Below are positions 43,320-53,970 of a stretch of DNA of 64,000 bases, piece by piece (positions within the stretch are counted from its first letter, which is position 1; each line of letters opens with the position of its first letter). The stretch is from Eucommia ulmoides (lineage: Eukaryota > Streptophyta > Magnoliopsida > Garryales > Eucommiaceae). A program made the translations under genes and the position numbers. The DNA is taken from positions 13,789,910 to 13,853,909 of the forward strand of contig CM028329.1 of NCBI GenBank assembly GCA_016647705.1. Reading direction: 5' to 3'. A model generated the notes under the pieces. The model had not been told where the DNA came from, searched no databases, and worked only from the letters and a program-made list of their open reading frames with translations.

Positions 43320-43960
43320 CATACTACGGACCATTCCCTACGACATCTTGGAATGGACAACAGTATTTTATTACATTCATAGATGACTACTCTCGTTATG
43401 GGTACCTATATTTAATTCATGAGAAGTCTCAATCCTTAGACGTACTTAAGTCTTTCAAAGTTGAAGTTGAACTTAAACTTGGAAAGAAAATTAAGGCTAT
43501 CAAATTGGACCATAGTGGTGAATACTACGGGAGATTTGACGGATCAAAAAACAACGTCCAGGACCCTTTGCAAAATTCCTAGAGGAATGCTTAATCGTCC
43601 CACAATACATCATGCTGGGCAAACCTGGCATGAACTATGTTGCTGAGAGACAAAACAAAACGCTTATGGACATGGTAAAAAGTATGGTAATTCATTCTTC
43701 TTTACCAGAATCACTCTGAGGAGAAGTACTTAAGACTGCAGCATATATCCTGAACAAGGTACCAAGTAAAGCGATGCTAAAACCCCTCATGAATTGTGGT
43801 TAGGTGTAAAGCCTAGCATAAGGCATTTACACGTTTGAGCTTGTTCAACTGAGGCAAGGCCTTATAGGCCAAATAAAAGAAAACTAGACTTAAGAACAGT
43901 TAACTACTTCTTTGTTGGGTACACTGAACGGTTGAGAGGATTTAAGGTTTATAATCCCTT
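43320..43960 (+). pseudogene. Copia integrase core, broken
   Basis: QYFITFIDDYSRYGYLYLIH holds the first catalytic Asp. KIKAIKLDHSGEYYG retains the second Asp. The third acidic segment (AERQNKTLMDMVKSM-like) is one frame off. Several shifts and stops rule out function. Confidence 0.85.
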
Positions 43961-44494
43961 GAATTAGACATTTTTTGAGACAGAAAATTCGAGATTCCTT
44001 GAGGGTATTGAGTTTGGAAGGGAAAGAGAACATAAGAAATGTTATCTTTGAAGAAGAATCTACTATTGACGGTGATCAGGTCTCTGTACCTATTGTTATT
44101 CAAGATACAGTTTTCTTCAAAGGGGAATTTGTTATTGATGGTGATCAAGTCTCTATACCTATTGATGTTCAAGACACAGTTCTGGCTTTAGATAACAATG
44201 TTCAGGCTCAGCCTCGTATTCTTGACATTGTTCCAGATTAAGACAACAATGAGATTATTCCTCAAATACGACCTATAGAAGAAACTCAACAATCTCAAGA
44301 ATTGCAAAGAAATCCACTAGGGAAATGAGAAGTGAGATTTTGGACGATTATATCGTTCTTTTCCAAGAACATAAGTTTGACATAGGGACAATGGAAGATG
44401 ATCCAATCGACTTCCATCAAGTCAAACAAGGTTGAGACTCTCAAAAGTGGATTATAAAGAGACTTTTTCTCATAGAAAGACTCTTTCAAGATTA

Positions 44495-45324
44495 TCATGA
44501 CACTTTTAGCTCATTTTTATTTAGAGTCACATCAGATAGGTGTAAAGACTACGTTTCTCAATGGAGACATTGAAGAAATGATATATATGGTACAGCCAGA
44601 AGACTTTGTATTAGGCAATCCAAAGTTTATGGTTTGTAAGTTGAAGAAATTCATCTATGGTCTCAAATAAGCTTCCCGTCGATGGTGTCACAAATTTCAT
44701 CAAATCATTGTCTCATATGGTTTTGAGGTAAATACAGTTGATGATTGTGTATACCAAAAGTTCAATGGGAGTAAATTCATTATTTCCAGTGCTATATGTT
44801 AATAACACATTGATAGCTGGCAACGATATAGGCTAATTGCACGAAACCAAGAGATTTCTAACTAAGCATTATCTTGGGGACGCTTATTTTGTATTAGGAA
44901 TAAAGATACACCGAGATCGCTCTCGGGGTATCCTTGGGTTATCACCAAAGAGTTATATCGATGAGGTGCTTGCTAGATTTGACATGAAAAATTGTGCACT
45001 AGAAAATACTCATGTCTCTAAAGGAGACATGTTTAGTCTCACTCAATACTGTAAGAATGAGTTGGAAAGAAAGAGATGCAAAAGATTCCCTATACGTCGG
45101 CAGTAGAGAGTCTTGTATACGCTCAAGTATGTACGCATCTGGATTTAGTGTTCATATTTGGAATGTTGGACAAATACTTAAGTATCCCTGGGATGGATCA
45201 TTGGAAACCAACTAAACGGATTATAAGGTATTTACAGGAAATAAAAGATTATATGCTCACTTATCGAAAGATAGATCATTTAGAGATCATTGGGTATTCT
45301 GATTCCGATCAAATTTCTAATTGA
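44495..45324 (+). pseudogene. Copia reverse transcriptase and RNase H start, broken
   Basis: Pieces are VKTTFLNGDIEEMIYMVQPE, LKKFIYGLK followed by a stop, and, after the lost YVDD box (sequence there reads near LYVNNTLI), the open part FLTKHYLGDAYFVLGIKIHR...ILGLSPKSYIDEVLARFDM and VCTHLDLVFIFGMLDKYL. It ends GYSDSDQ at the start of RNase H. The catalytic Asp pair is not kept. Confidence 0.88.
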
Positions 45325-45329
45325 TAAAT

Positions 45330-45475
45330 AAATAATTTAGAGTAGAATGGTATCTATAGAACATATGAGAACAAACTCCATGATTGTGGATCCACTCACT
45401 AAAGGTTTGCCACCTATGGTATTTCATGAGTACACTGCTCGTACATGTGTGGTTTTATCTAATGATGTGCTGGTT
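45330..45475 (+). pseudogene. Copia RNase H C-terminal stub
   Basis: EHMRTNSMIVDPLTKGLPPM is the very end of the pol polyprotein. The RNase H core between GYSDSD and this motif (about 250 bases) is deleted. Confidence 0.8.
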
Positions 45476-45923
45476 TAGTGGGAATTTGTGTTTGTTGAAT
45501 GTTTTTTTTATTAGATATGTATATTTAATTTCTGCATAATAAAGTAGATGGATTAAATTTTATTTACTTTGAATATGTTCTTTCTAATTGTGGTTTAACA
45601 TAAGGATAGAAAGACTAAGGAATGATCTCACTAAAGACTAAAGTTGGACCAGTTGAAAATAAGCATGTCTGATATCACATTGCATGTAATTTGCATGATA
45701 CTTATCCACATTTGACCTATGTCATTGAGTATATTAGTATGGTGATTATCGTGATTTAGTCACAAGTGTATTGTGACATAAGCTGTGGTAATTCCATTAC
45801 TAGTATATGAGATGGATCAGATTGTTTAAAGAGAAGTCTAAGAATAAATAACATACAGATGCGCACCTAAGAAATTTTGTGATATATTTGTTTTAGGAAT
45901 AATATGTAGTCTAAGTGGGAGAT

Positions 45924-46433
45924 TGTTAGAAAATTTTTGTTCCCTAATCTATATTAGGTAACATATTATTATTTCTCAATTATATTTGCTATTTAAATTA
46001 ATGGGTTAAAATTAAGTGATATAATTAATTTGGGTAAACTCGTAGACTATTCAAAAGAATGTGAGTTGAATGTGTAGATATCGAATTATTATGGGGTGAT
46101 TAGGGGATTATGGGAACCCTAATCACACCATATATAGGTAAAACCTTAGAGTTATGGTCCACAATACACCAAATCATTTGACGGTTCCCTTCTCCCCATA
46201 TGGAAGATAATCAATAATCCCATTGAAGAACTAAGGCGATTTGAATGGGGAAGATCACGTACCCACTTGATTCGTGCCCTACTCGTGATCGATCGTCGTA
46301 GAATTCCGCATCGGAAGTTGATTGGTCATAATGGATCTAGATACGCGATTTACGTGTTTAGTATAGAATTCTTGATGATTTGATGTTGGGTTAGGTGTTG
46401 TAAATTCAAAACTATAGGGATAAAATCCCAACA
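45924..46433 (+). repeat. 3' LTR of the second copia element
   Basis: 510 bases, TGTTAG...CCAACA, preceded by the polypurine tract GTGGGAGAT. Clearly homologous to 36734-37245 but with many substitutions, so this element is older than the one at 27268-33660. Confidence 0.93.
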
Positions 46434-47478
46434 GAAATGTAATTCTCAAACCATTTTTCCAAAAGTAGAAAAAAAAACTATTAATTAAATAATCTTAGAA
46501 ATATGATATAATACTTGGGGGCATTTTGGTGTCGCTTCTCTATAACTTTTTTAATGTCTTATTTTGCTTGATTTTTTTTTTTTTTTTTTTTAAATTTAAG
46601 TTTTATCCCTTCTCATTTTTCTTGATAATTTTCTCTTTCCTTACATTCTATCACACCAACTAATTCAATAATAATTTTAAAAATATCTAAAATACTCTTT
46701 CTTCCATTTTCTTTTCCCACATATAATAACAATTATAATTTTAAAATATTTAAAATATTCTTTGTTATATTCCGCTATTTTACATCTAATTAATATACTG
46801 TAGTTACAGTTACAATTTTTAATAACTAAAACGCCATTTGTTGCATTACGCTTCAATGCTGTCATGGTCCAAAAACATGGTCGATGGTGGTATTTGGCGA
46901 AGACAGCGGGTGGAGGTCTGGGGATGGCAATGGAGGCCAGGTGAACCGACATCGGAGGCTCTACAACAAATTTTACTTTTACCGACACTAAATTTGTCAT
47001 AACATATACTATTTTGGGAAGCATTAAGTATCTAAATAATTAAAAGTTGTCCCATAAAAGTCTGTCCCAATAATTTACAAGGACAATTATTTTGTCGCAT
47101 TACTTTTTATTTATTAGGATACTTTTTTAATTTTTATTATATATTTTTTTAAATATGTCTTATTAAATAAATATTATAAGGATATTATAATTGAGTGTCT
47201 CAATAAGAATTTAAAAGGATACTATTTATAAATTATTTCTAAAAATATTGTCCTAATATATAGTTTTTGTTGTAGTAGATCCATCGATCGACAACTAGAG
47301 CTCAGGCGTCCAATGGCTGAAGATCCACTGACAGGCTATCCATAATGGTGGGTGGTGATCTAGAGGTTTACATTTGCGTTTTAATTAATTTATTTACTAA
47401 GTACTAAATTCTAAAGTATGAGCAAAAAATTCACTTAATAGAATATTGGGAATAAAATGCAACGCTATCAAAGGATTG

Positions 47479-47518
47479 GTTTAGGGTTTAAAGGGTTTAG
47501 GGTTTTGGGGTTTAGGGT
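47479..47518. repeat. Short telomere-like tract
   Basis: GGTTTAGGGTTTAAAGGG then TTTAGGGTTTTGGGG and TTTAGGG form degenerate plant telomere repeats (TTTAGGG) in the unit end. The matching place in copy 2 (34243-34255) has only a single GGTTTAGGGTG. Confidence 0.75.
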
Positions 47519-47534
47519 GTGGCTTTTCTATGTG

Positions 47535-47610
47535 ATTCTCAAACATATTTTCCCACATATGATTCAATAGTGTTGAGGCTTTTGTCCCTCATAAAATTAT
47601 CTTAAAAACT
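47535..47610. repeat. Partial third copy of the tandem unit
   Basis: 'ctcaaacatattttcccaca' and 'gaggcttttgtccc' match the start of copy 2 (34274 on) and then identity fades, so the array ends here in a truncated copy. Confidence 0.75.
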
Positions 47611-47892
47611 TGCAAACAATGGATAGGTTTATTCAGAAGAAGGGATAAGCGTTTTTTTCACTTAATATGCCCAAAAAAGTGGTTTTGATTTGATCTGATA
47701 TGTAGAGGTTATGGAATATGTTTTTTTTAGGTGATAAAATAAAACCCAACCCACGTGTTTTTATAGCCAAAACGAGATCAATCAGGGGTAATAAAGGTCG
47801 GGGCCCAATCCCCAATATTCAAAAGAGAATTAAGGAAGCTTCATAAAGAAAATAACAAATTACACAATCAACGGCCAAAAATCAGGTCTTTA

Positions 47893-47939
47893 ACCGGTAA
47901 GGTGGCGTTTGGTATATGAGATTTAAGATGGGATTGAAA
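47893..47939. mobile_element. Left end of a MITE split by the gypsy element
   Basis: GGTGGCGTTTGGTATATGAG and GGGATTGAAAT match, inverted, the end at 61135-61184. Together the two pieces make a MITE of about 430 bp with a GCGTTTGGTA terminus. Confidence 0.6.
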
Positions 47940-48592
47940 TGGTTAGGAAAACTCCCGCTTATGACTGTTAAAGGTTTGGTCTTAATGGGTCGGATCGAGT
48001 CAATGATCCAATTCGAAAAACATAAACCCAATATATGAGTTGGGCTGGTGCATCAGGCCCGTTGGGAAGGCGACCTTGATGGTCCATCATACAGATCAAT
48101 CAGGCTTCACAAGTAGGCCCATCAGTAGGCGATCAGAGCCCACGGTGATTTGGCCAAGGACGAACAGGCCAGCCCATGGTGACCACGTCCACTATGCATA
48201 CGGAGTATTTCAACCTATTAACTGTAATGACCCATATTTGATGGGAGCACATTATAGAGATTTTTCCCGGCTTTAATGGAGAAGATCATGGTTATCTCCC
48301 ATGTCGTTAGGAGGAGATCACGTAACCGGCGACCTCACCAATGAAACAATAGAGATTTATTAGGCCTATATAAAGGGAATGTATCATTGTTTATTTTCTA
48401 CGACTGATTGGAGTGCTTTAGCTTCCTATATAATTAGATTAACTTATTCTCACGCTGAAGGTTCTTTGGTCGACACCACACCGGTATCCCCCCTATAAGA
48501 ACTAATCGATTTTGTAGGTTGAAGGTGAAGTTGAAGAGGTTTTTGGCACTTGAGAAGTTGATTGCACGTGCTGAGAATTCTTAGTAACATCA
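47940..48592 (+). repeat. 5' LTR of the Tat element
   Basis: 653 bases with TATA box TATATAAA at 48367-48374. Edges are set by comparison with the 3' LTR and the primer site. Confidence 0.85.
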
Positions 48593-48608
48593 TTTGGCGC
48601 CGTTTGTG
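48593..48608 (+). other. Primer-binding site, Tat type
   Basis: TTTGGCGCCGTTTGTG follows the LTR directly. Confidence 0.85.
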
Positions 48609-49019
48609 AGAAACACTTACATAAAAGCTTTCCGTCGCAACAATGAGGCAACCATGAGCAAGAGGAGCAGCACCAAGTCACAACAGTGACATGCCACCAC
48701 CAGCGGATAATGAGGTTCCTATAGAAGCGTCAGAGGAGATTCGGGTAAATCCTCCCCAAGAGGTGTAGAGCATTGATGCAAAGATCGACGCTCTTGCAGG
48801 GAAAATCATAGAGATGGTGGTTGTGATCTTGTATATGGCGGAGTTGATCATCAAAAACAGGCCACAACCTTCTACCGTCAATAACGGTTGAGGGAAAAAA
48901 CGGAGTCTCCAGGGTATGCAGACCCACTATCCCCAGAGGAAAGAGTTGTCCAGGGAGATACCAACAATCAACAACAAGAGAGAATAGTGTTCAACAGAAT
49001 TGAGACTGTTGATTGACAT

Positions 49020-49900
49020 CAGCAACCTAGAAGTAGGGAGGAGAGCGATCTACCCCTGAATGAACTAGATACGCTGTTGAAAGGAACTAAGATGCCATTC
49101 ACCTTAGATATCTTGGTTGTACCTCTCTCTGAGAAGTTCGACCCTATAAAGTTCGAGAAGTATGATGAGAAATCAGATCATATAGATCATATTCGCCAAT
49201 TTAGGTATGTCATGTCCTTGTATGGAGTAGGAGATTCAACGTTGCGCAAAGCTTTTGCTATGACCTTGAAAGGCTCTTCCCTAGAGTAGTTACACAAGCT
49301 TCGACTCAACTCCATCTCATCTTTCAAAGACTTTGGGAAGATGTTCATCAATCGCTTCATAACCTATCAAAGGTTGATGAAGGGACCTGATCTAGTACAT
49401 GAATTGTTTTAATGAGAAGCTGACATGTATTGAAGGGTGTGACTCCAACCTCATAATCAATGCATTTACTTCAAGGTTGCGCTATGGAATATTTCAAGAC
49501 TTCGTCACCAAGCACAACCCTAAGAGCATGTTTGAGCTGATGGAGAAAGCTAAGCCCTACATGAAACTGGAGGATATTAAACTGGCGAGAGAAAGAAGGA
49601 GATCTACCAAAGATTACCTAAGGCAAATAAAGAAAGACCACAGCGAAAAAAGACCATTACAACAGCTCAGCTTCCAGACCGAAGCCATATCACAAATTAA
49701 ATCTCCCAGGCCTGCGGATGCCAATCTCTAGGATTCTGCATAAGGTCTAGTCGTCTGTGGTGATTCAATGGTCCCCCAAGCAGAACATCAAGTTTAACAG
49801 GAAGAACAAGTCAAAGTACTGTGATTTTCACAGGGACCATGGCCATGACACAGATGATTGCTAGGAGCTCAAGAAGGAGATCAAGTGATTAATTAACATG
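49020..49900 (+). pseudogene. Tat gag, broken
   Basis: Open parts 49077-49289 and 49399-49731 hold the retrotransposon gag domain (FDPIKFEKYDEKSDHIDHIR, ALKGSSLE-like, NCFNEKLTCIEGCDSNLIIN, PKSMFELMEKAKPYMKLE). The zinc-knuckle segment at about 49818-49870 reads YCDFHRDHGHDTDDC, a Tat/Athila hallmark, with a stop straight after. Gag would build particles and bind RNA. Confidence 0.9.
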
Positions 49901-50149
49901 GGTAAGTTATGTGGATATCTGCAGGAGTGCTCAAGGGACAGGAAGAGATCCATAAGTAAGAGCCATCACAAAAATTGTGACAAGGAGCGCAAAGAAGATT
50001 GTCCCAACAATAATCATGAGGTAATCTATATGATCAACATTGTTGGGCCCGCTATTGGAGAAACCAACTGTGAACGGAAGAGAAAAGTCTAAGAGGTAGC
50101 ACTGGAGTACTGCTATGGAGAAACAATGTCAACAACTGCCAAGCTAGGA

Positions 50150-50530
50150 CAAGTCATCTTCTTCTCTGATAAAGATTGCAAGGGTATTGTGCACCCTCAC
50201 GAAGATGCTTTGGTCATCACCCTCTAGATCTCCAGTTTTGAGGTAAGACAGATTTTAGTTAATATAAGAAGTTCTTCTAATATCATATTTGTTGACACGA
50301 TAAAGAAAATGGAAGTGCCTGACTAAGATATTAACTCAACCCAGACTGTTATGGTGGGTTCTAATAGAGAACTTAGCTCTCTGAGATGAAAGATCACTCT
50401 ATTGGTCACAACAAATAAAGAAGAGAATGGGTACACAAAGGCCATAAAGTTCATGATAATGGACTCATCATTCCCATACAATATAATATTGGGACTACTA
50501 TAGCTGCATGCCATGAAGGCAGTGGAGTTA
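50150..50530 (+). pseudogene. Tat protease, active site lost
   Basis: IVHPHEDALVITL, then ILVNIRSSSNIIF, then FPYNIILGLL and LHAMKAVEL align with the Tat protease layout (typically DALVVTL, ILVDxGSSADI, YNAILGRPWLHAMKAV). The catalytic Asp is Asn here and the Gly is Arg. Several stops are present. Confidence 0.82.
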
Positions 50531-50769
50531 ACATAGCAGCAATGCGTGAAGTATGTGAAAGATAGCTTGGTGGAAGTAATATGTGGTGACTAAATGGAAT
50601 CAAGGTAGTGCTTTGCAATATCTATGAAGGGAAAGAAGAAAACCTTATATCAATTAAAGCCAAAGCAGCAAGAAGTTCTGTAGATTAGCTCAGCTCAAAA
50701 GATTGATTACTTTAGAGAACACACTAGCGTTCTCCAGCCTGTTGAGCAGGTACAAATGGTTACTTTAAA

Positions 50770-51690
50770 AAAATAAGCTTAGAAGCTGATGATAGGGGAA
50801 TCCCTAAGCCCGATTGAAATAGAGGAGATCAAAAAGTTGCTCAAAGAAAATTTAAACGTCTTTACCTGGTCTCTAGATGACATGAAAGGCATCAGCCCTA
50901 ATATAACAGTCCACCATCTTGACATTTCTAGATCTTACCCACCGGTCAGGCAGAAGAAGAGATCATTCAGCCTTGAAAAGAAAGAGGTGATTGAATCTAA
51001 GGTAAATAGGTTGTTCTCAATTGGCAACATAAGGGAAGTAATATGCCAAAAGTGGCCAGCCAACCCAGTCCTTGTCAAGAAGAAGAATGGGAAGTAGAGA
51101 ATATGCATGGACTTCACCGACCTCAACCAGGTATACCTAAAAGACTGCTACCCAATGCCAAGGATAGACCAGATGATGGATGCAGTAGCAGGGCATCAAA
51201 GGCTGACCATGATGGATACGTATGTAGGATACAATCAAATCCTCCTAGATAAGCAAGATAAGAAAGGGATAACATTCATCACTCCAAGAGGTACTTACTG
51301 CTACAAAGTAATGCCATTTGGTTAGAGAAATATAGGAGCAACCTATCAGCTGCTGATAAATTGTATGTTCCAAGATCAGATTGGAAAAGCTATGAAGGTC
51401 TACATAAATGACATGCTGGTCAAAAGCTCTAAGAAAGAGGGTTACCTAATGCATTTGGCAGAAATTTTCACAATACTATGGAAGTTCAATATGAAATTGA
51501 ACCTAGAAAAATGTGCTTTCGGAGATGCATCTAGCAAATTTTTAGGCTTTGTGGTAAACCAATTTGGTATCATGATGGATTCAGGACAGATGGAAGTTGT
51601 CCAAAGAATGAAGTCCCCTACGACCATAAGAGAAGTTCCAGTGCTGACAGGAAGATTGGAGACCTAAAAAAGATTCATCTCAAAATTTAC
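50770..51690 (+). pseudogene. Tat reverse transcriptase, active site mutated
   Basis: VFTWSLDDMKGISPNITVHH opens the domain; NPVLVKKKNGK, ICMDFTDLNQ, CYPMPRIDQMMDAVAGH, ITFITPRGTYCYKVMPFG follow with stops between. The catalytic box reads YINDMLVKS where Y(V/I)DDMLVKS is expected, so one of the two essential Asp is Asn. The thumb (FLGFVVNQFGI) is kept. Confidence 0.92.
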
Positions 51691-51699
51691 TGATAGGTG

Positions 51700-52240
51700 T
51701 GCCTGTTCTTCAAAATTTTAAAGGGAAGTAAAACCTTTTAATGGGATAAAGACTGTGAACAAGCACTGCAGTCCATCAAGAACTAGCTGGGCTCAGTTGA
51801 GATGCTAGCTAAAGTGAATCCATAGGATGAGCTCTTTCTATACTTGGCAGTGACCTCAGTTGCAGTGAGTGCAACACTGGTGAAAGATCACTCTAGAGGG
51901 AAAAAACCAGTTTATTATATCAACAAGTTATTGGTCCCAGCAAAAACGCGCTATATTGAGTTGGAAAAACTTGCTTTGGTTATAATGACTTCAACGCGAA
52001 AGATTAGACCGTATTTTCAAGCGTATGAGATCAATGTGTTGACCTCTTACCCCCTCAGAGCTGTAATGCATATACTAGAGGCTTCCGGATGTCTCATGAA
52101 GTGGGAGGTAGAGCTTGGTGAGTTCTTTATCAAATACAATCCTAGAACTGTAATCAAAGGGCAAGTTTTAGCAAACATTATTGTTAAGTTGACTCCTCCA
52201 GTAGAAACTGTAACAGACGATGGAGAGTGCCTTGATTAGT
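51700..52240 (+). pseudogene. Tat RNase H (first), broken
   Basis: The open part 51844-52239 includes KKPVYYINKLLVPAKTRYIE, LEKLALVIMTSTRKIRPYFQ, HILEASGCLMKWEVELGEF and IIVKLTPP, the usual RNase H and tether region of gypsy pol. The section just upstream is shifted. Confidence 0.88.
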
Positions 52241-52249
52241 CAGCTGCAA

Positions 52250-52690
52250 TTTGGAAGCTGTGGGTAGACGGTACCTTAAATATCAAGGGGTGTGGTGTAA
52301 GCATAGTCCTGGAAACACCTAAAGGAGATCAGCTTGAAAGGCTAGTGCAATTTAGTTTTTTGAACCTCCAATAATAAAGCAGAATATGAAGCAATAATCA
52401 TTGGGTTGACTCTTTCTAAGGAGTTCATAGCCCAACATCTGGAGGTGAGATTAAACTCCCAATTAGTGGTTAACCAGATAAATGGAGCGTATACTGTGAA
52501 TGAAGAAATGTTGTGTTTCTATATGGAGAAAGTAAAAGAGCTAATCTCCTCTCTCGAGAGCTAAAAAATCGAAGTTGTTCCAAGAGCTGAAATAAGAAGA
52601 CAAATGCATTCTCCGTGTTAGCTTATTCATTTGGACCTTATCAGTGGTCTGAACTAGTGGAATTCCTTGAGTAGCCATCCATAGCAGTAC
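52250..52690 (+). pseudogene. Tat second RNase H (archaeal-type), broken
   Basis: WKLWVDGTLNIKGCGVSIVL carries the first catalytic Asp; then, across stops and shifts, NKAEYEAIIIGL-like and HLEVRLNSQLVVNQINGAY remain. A second, archaeal-type RNase H at this position is diagnostic of Tat elements. Confidence 0.82.
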
Positions 52691-53970
52691 CAACTAACTA
52701 TTATGCGTGCATAGGTCATTTGGATTAAGAAGAAGATTGGAGAACACATTTAGTTCAATAACTAAAGGAAGTAATACTACCAGATTACAAGGATTCATCC
52801 AGGAAAATCTTATATAAAGTATCAAGGTATATGTTGACCAATGATAAGTTGTATATGAGATATTTTTACCAACCTTTGTTACTTTGTCTTGGACCAAAGG
52901 AAGACACCTATGTTCTACAAGAAATCTATGAAGGGGTTGGTGGAAATCACCAAGGAGAAAGAACTTTGGTATATAAGGCACTAAGAATTGGCTATAATTG
53001 GCCAACAATGCGCATTAACGCGCACGAATATGTTAATAAATGAGACAAGTGCCAACAATTTTCCAATGATATTAAGGTTCCAACTCAACAGTAGACGCCA
53101 ATAACCAGCCTATGACCATTTTCTCAATGGGAGATGGATGTGCTAGGGCCGTTCACCCCAGCTCCGGGCAACAAAAAGTACTTACTAGTGGTAATTGACT
53201 ACTTTACCAAGTGGGTTGAAGCCGAAGCCTTTGTGACAGTAGGAGAAAATGAATTGAAGAACTTCTTTTGGAAGAACGTGATCTATCGTTTGGGCATCCC
53301 AGCGATACTTATATCTGATAACGGAACACCGTTCACCGACAGTAAAGTTGCATGGATGTACGACAAACTAAAAATACAACACCGTACATCTAGCTCAACA
53401 TATACACAAGCTAATGGACAAGTGGAGGTGACAAGCTATTCTATCAAGGAGGCACTCAAGAAATGGCTAGATGAAGCCAAAGGCAAGTGGGTGGAGGAAC
53501 TACTAGGAGTATTGTGGGCTTACTGGACCACTCCAACATTTACCATAGGGGAAACACCCTTCTCTATGACTTATGGAACTGAAGCTTTTGTTCTAATATA
53601 GATTGGGCTGCCATCAAGACGAGATGGCACAATCAACCTCATGGAGAATGAAGAAGCCATACGACAAGAAATGAACCAACTAGAAGAGAGACGTGACAAG
53701 GAAGCAATGAGGATGGCAGCCTATAAGTCAAGGATGGAATGAATGTTCAACCATGCAATAAGTCCATGACACTTTGTAGTAGGAGACCTGGTACTCCGGA
53801 GGGTAGTGTCACATTGCCCAGAGGCTCGTTTGGGGAAATTAGCTCCTAACTGGAAAGGCCTCTACCGAGTCACCAAGGTAAATAGGCCAGGGACTTATTG
53901 GCTGGAAGACTTGGATGGCGTGGTGATCCCAAGGTCTTGGAATATCTCCCACTTGCGAAAATACTTCGTA
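52690..53970 (+). pseudogene. Tat integrase, broken
   Basis: The zinc-binding part is damaged by stops. The core is open at 53134-53601: MDVLGPFTPAPGNKKYLLV (first Asp), ILISDNGTPFTDSKV (second Asp), YTQANGQVEVTSYSIKEAL (Glu kept), ending PFSMTYGTEAFV. After one stop the C-terminal domain is recognisable: GDLVLRRVV, GKLAPNWKGLYRVTKV, GTYWLEDLDG, SWNISHLRKYF. Confidence 0.93.

Larger units (their letters stand above)
36734..46433 (+). mobile_element. Ty1/copia element with LTRs, decayed and itself invaded
   Basis: LTRs at 36734-37245 and 45924-46433 (TGTTAG...), flanked by a perfect 5-base duplication GAAAT (36729-36733 and 46434-46438). A clear initiator-Met-tRNA primer site follows the first LTR, and GTGGGAGAT precedes the second. 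Gag, protease, integrase, reverse transcriptase and a stub of RNase H follow in copia order, all broken. A 781-bp internal tandem duplication and a Pack-MULE (39586-41765) extend it to 9.7 kb. The empty site survives in copy 1 at about 24322. Confidence 0.94.
34274..47534. repeat. Tandem duplication copy 2, split by two insertions
   Basis: After removing a Helitron-like element (34898-36595) and a copia element (36734-46433 plus target duplication), the remaining 1.86 kb is colinear with copy 1 in all segments. A C14 homopolymer at about 34507-34520 replaces a C5 run of copy 1. No gene is visible. Confidence 0.85.

Noticed and set aside
46677..47024. A 115-codon minus-strand frame, partly shared with 33635-33817
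   Set aside because: The shared part exists because the DNA is duplicated; the frames differ in length and show no family resemblance.
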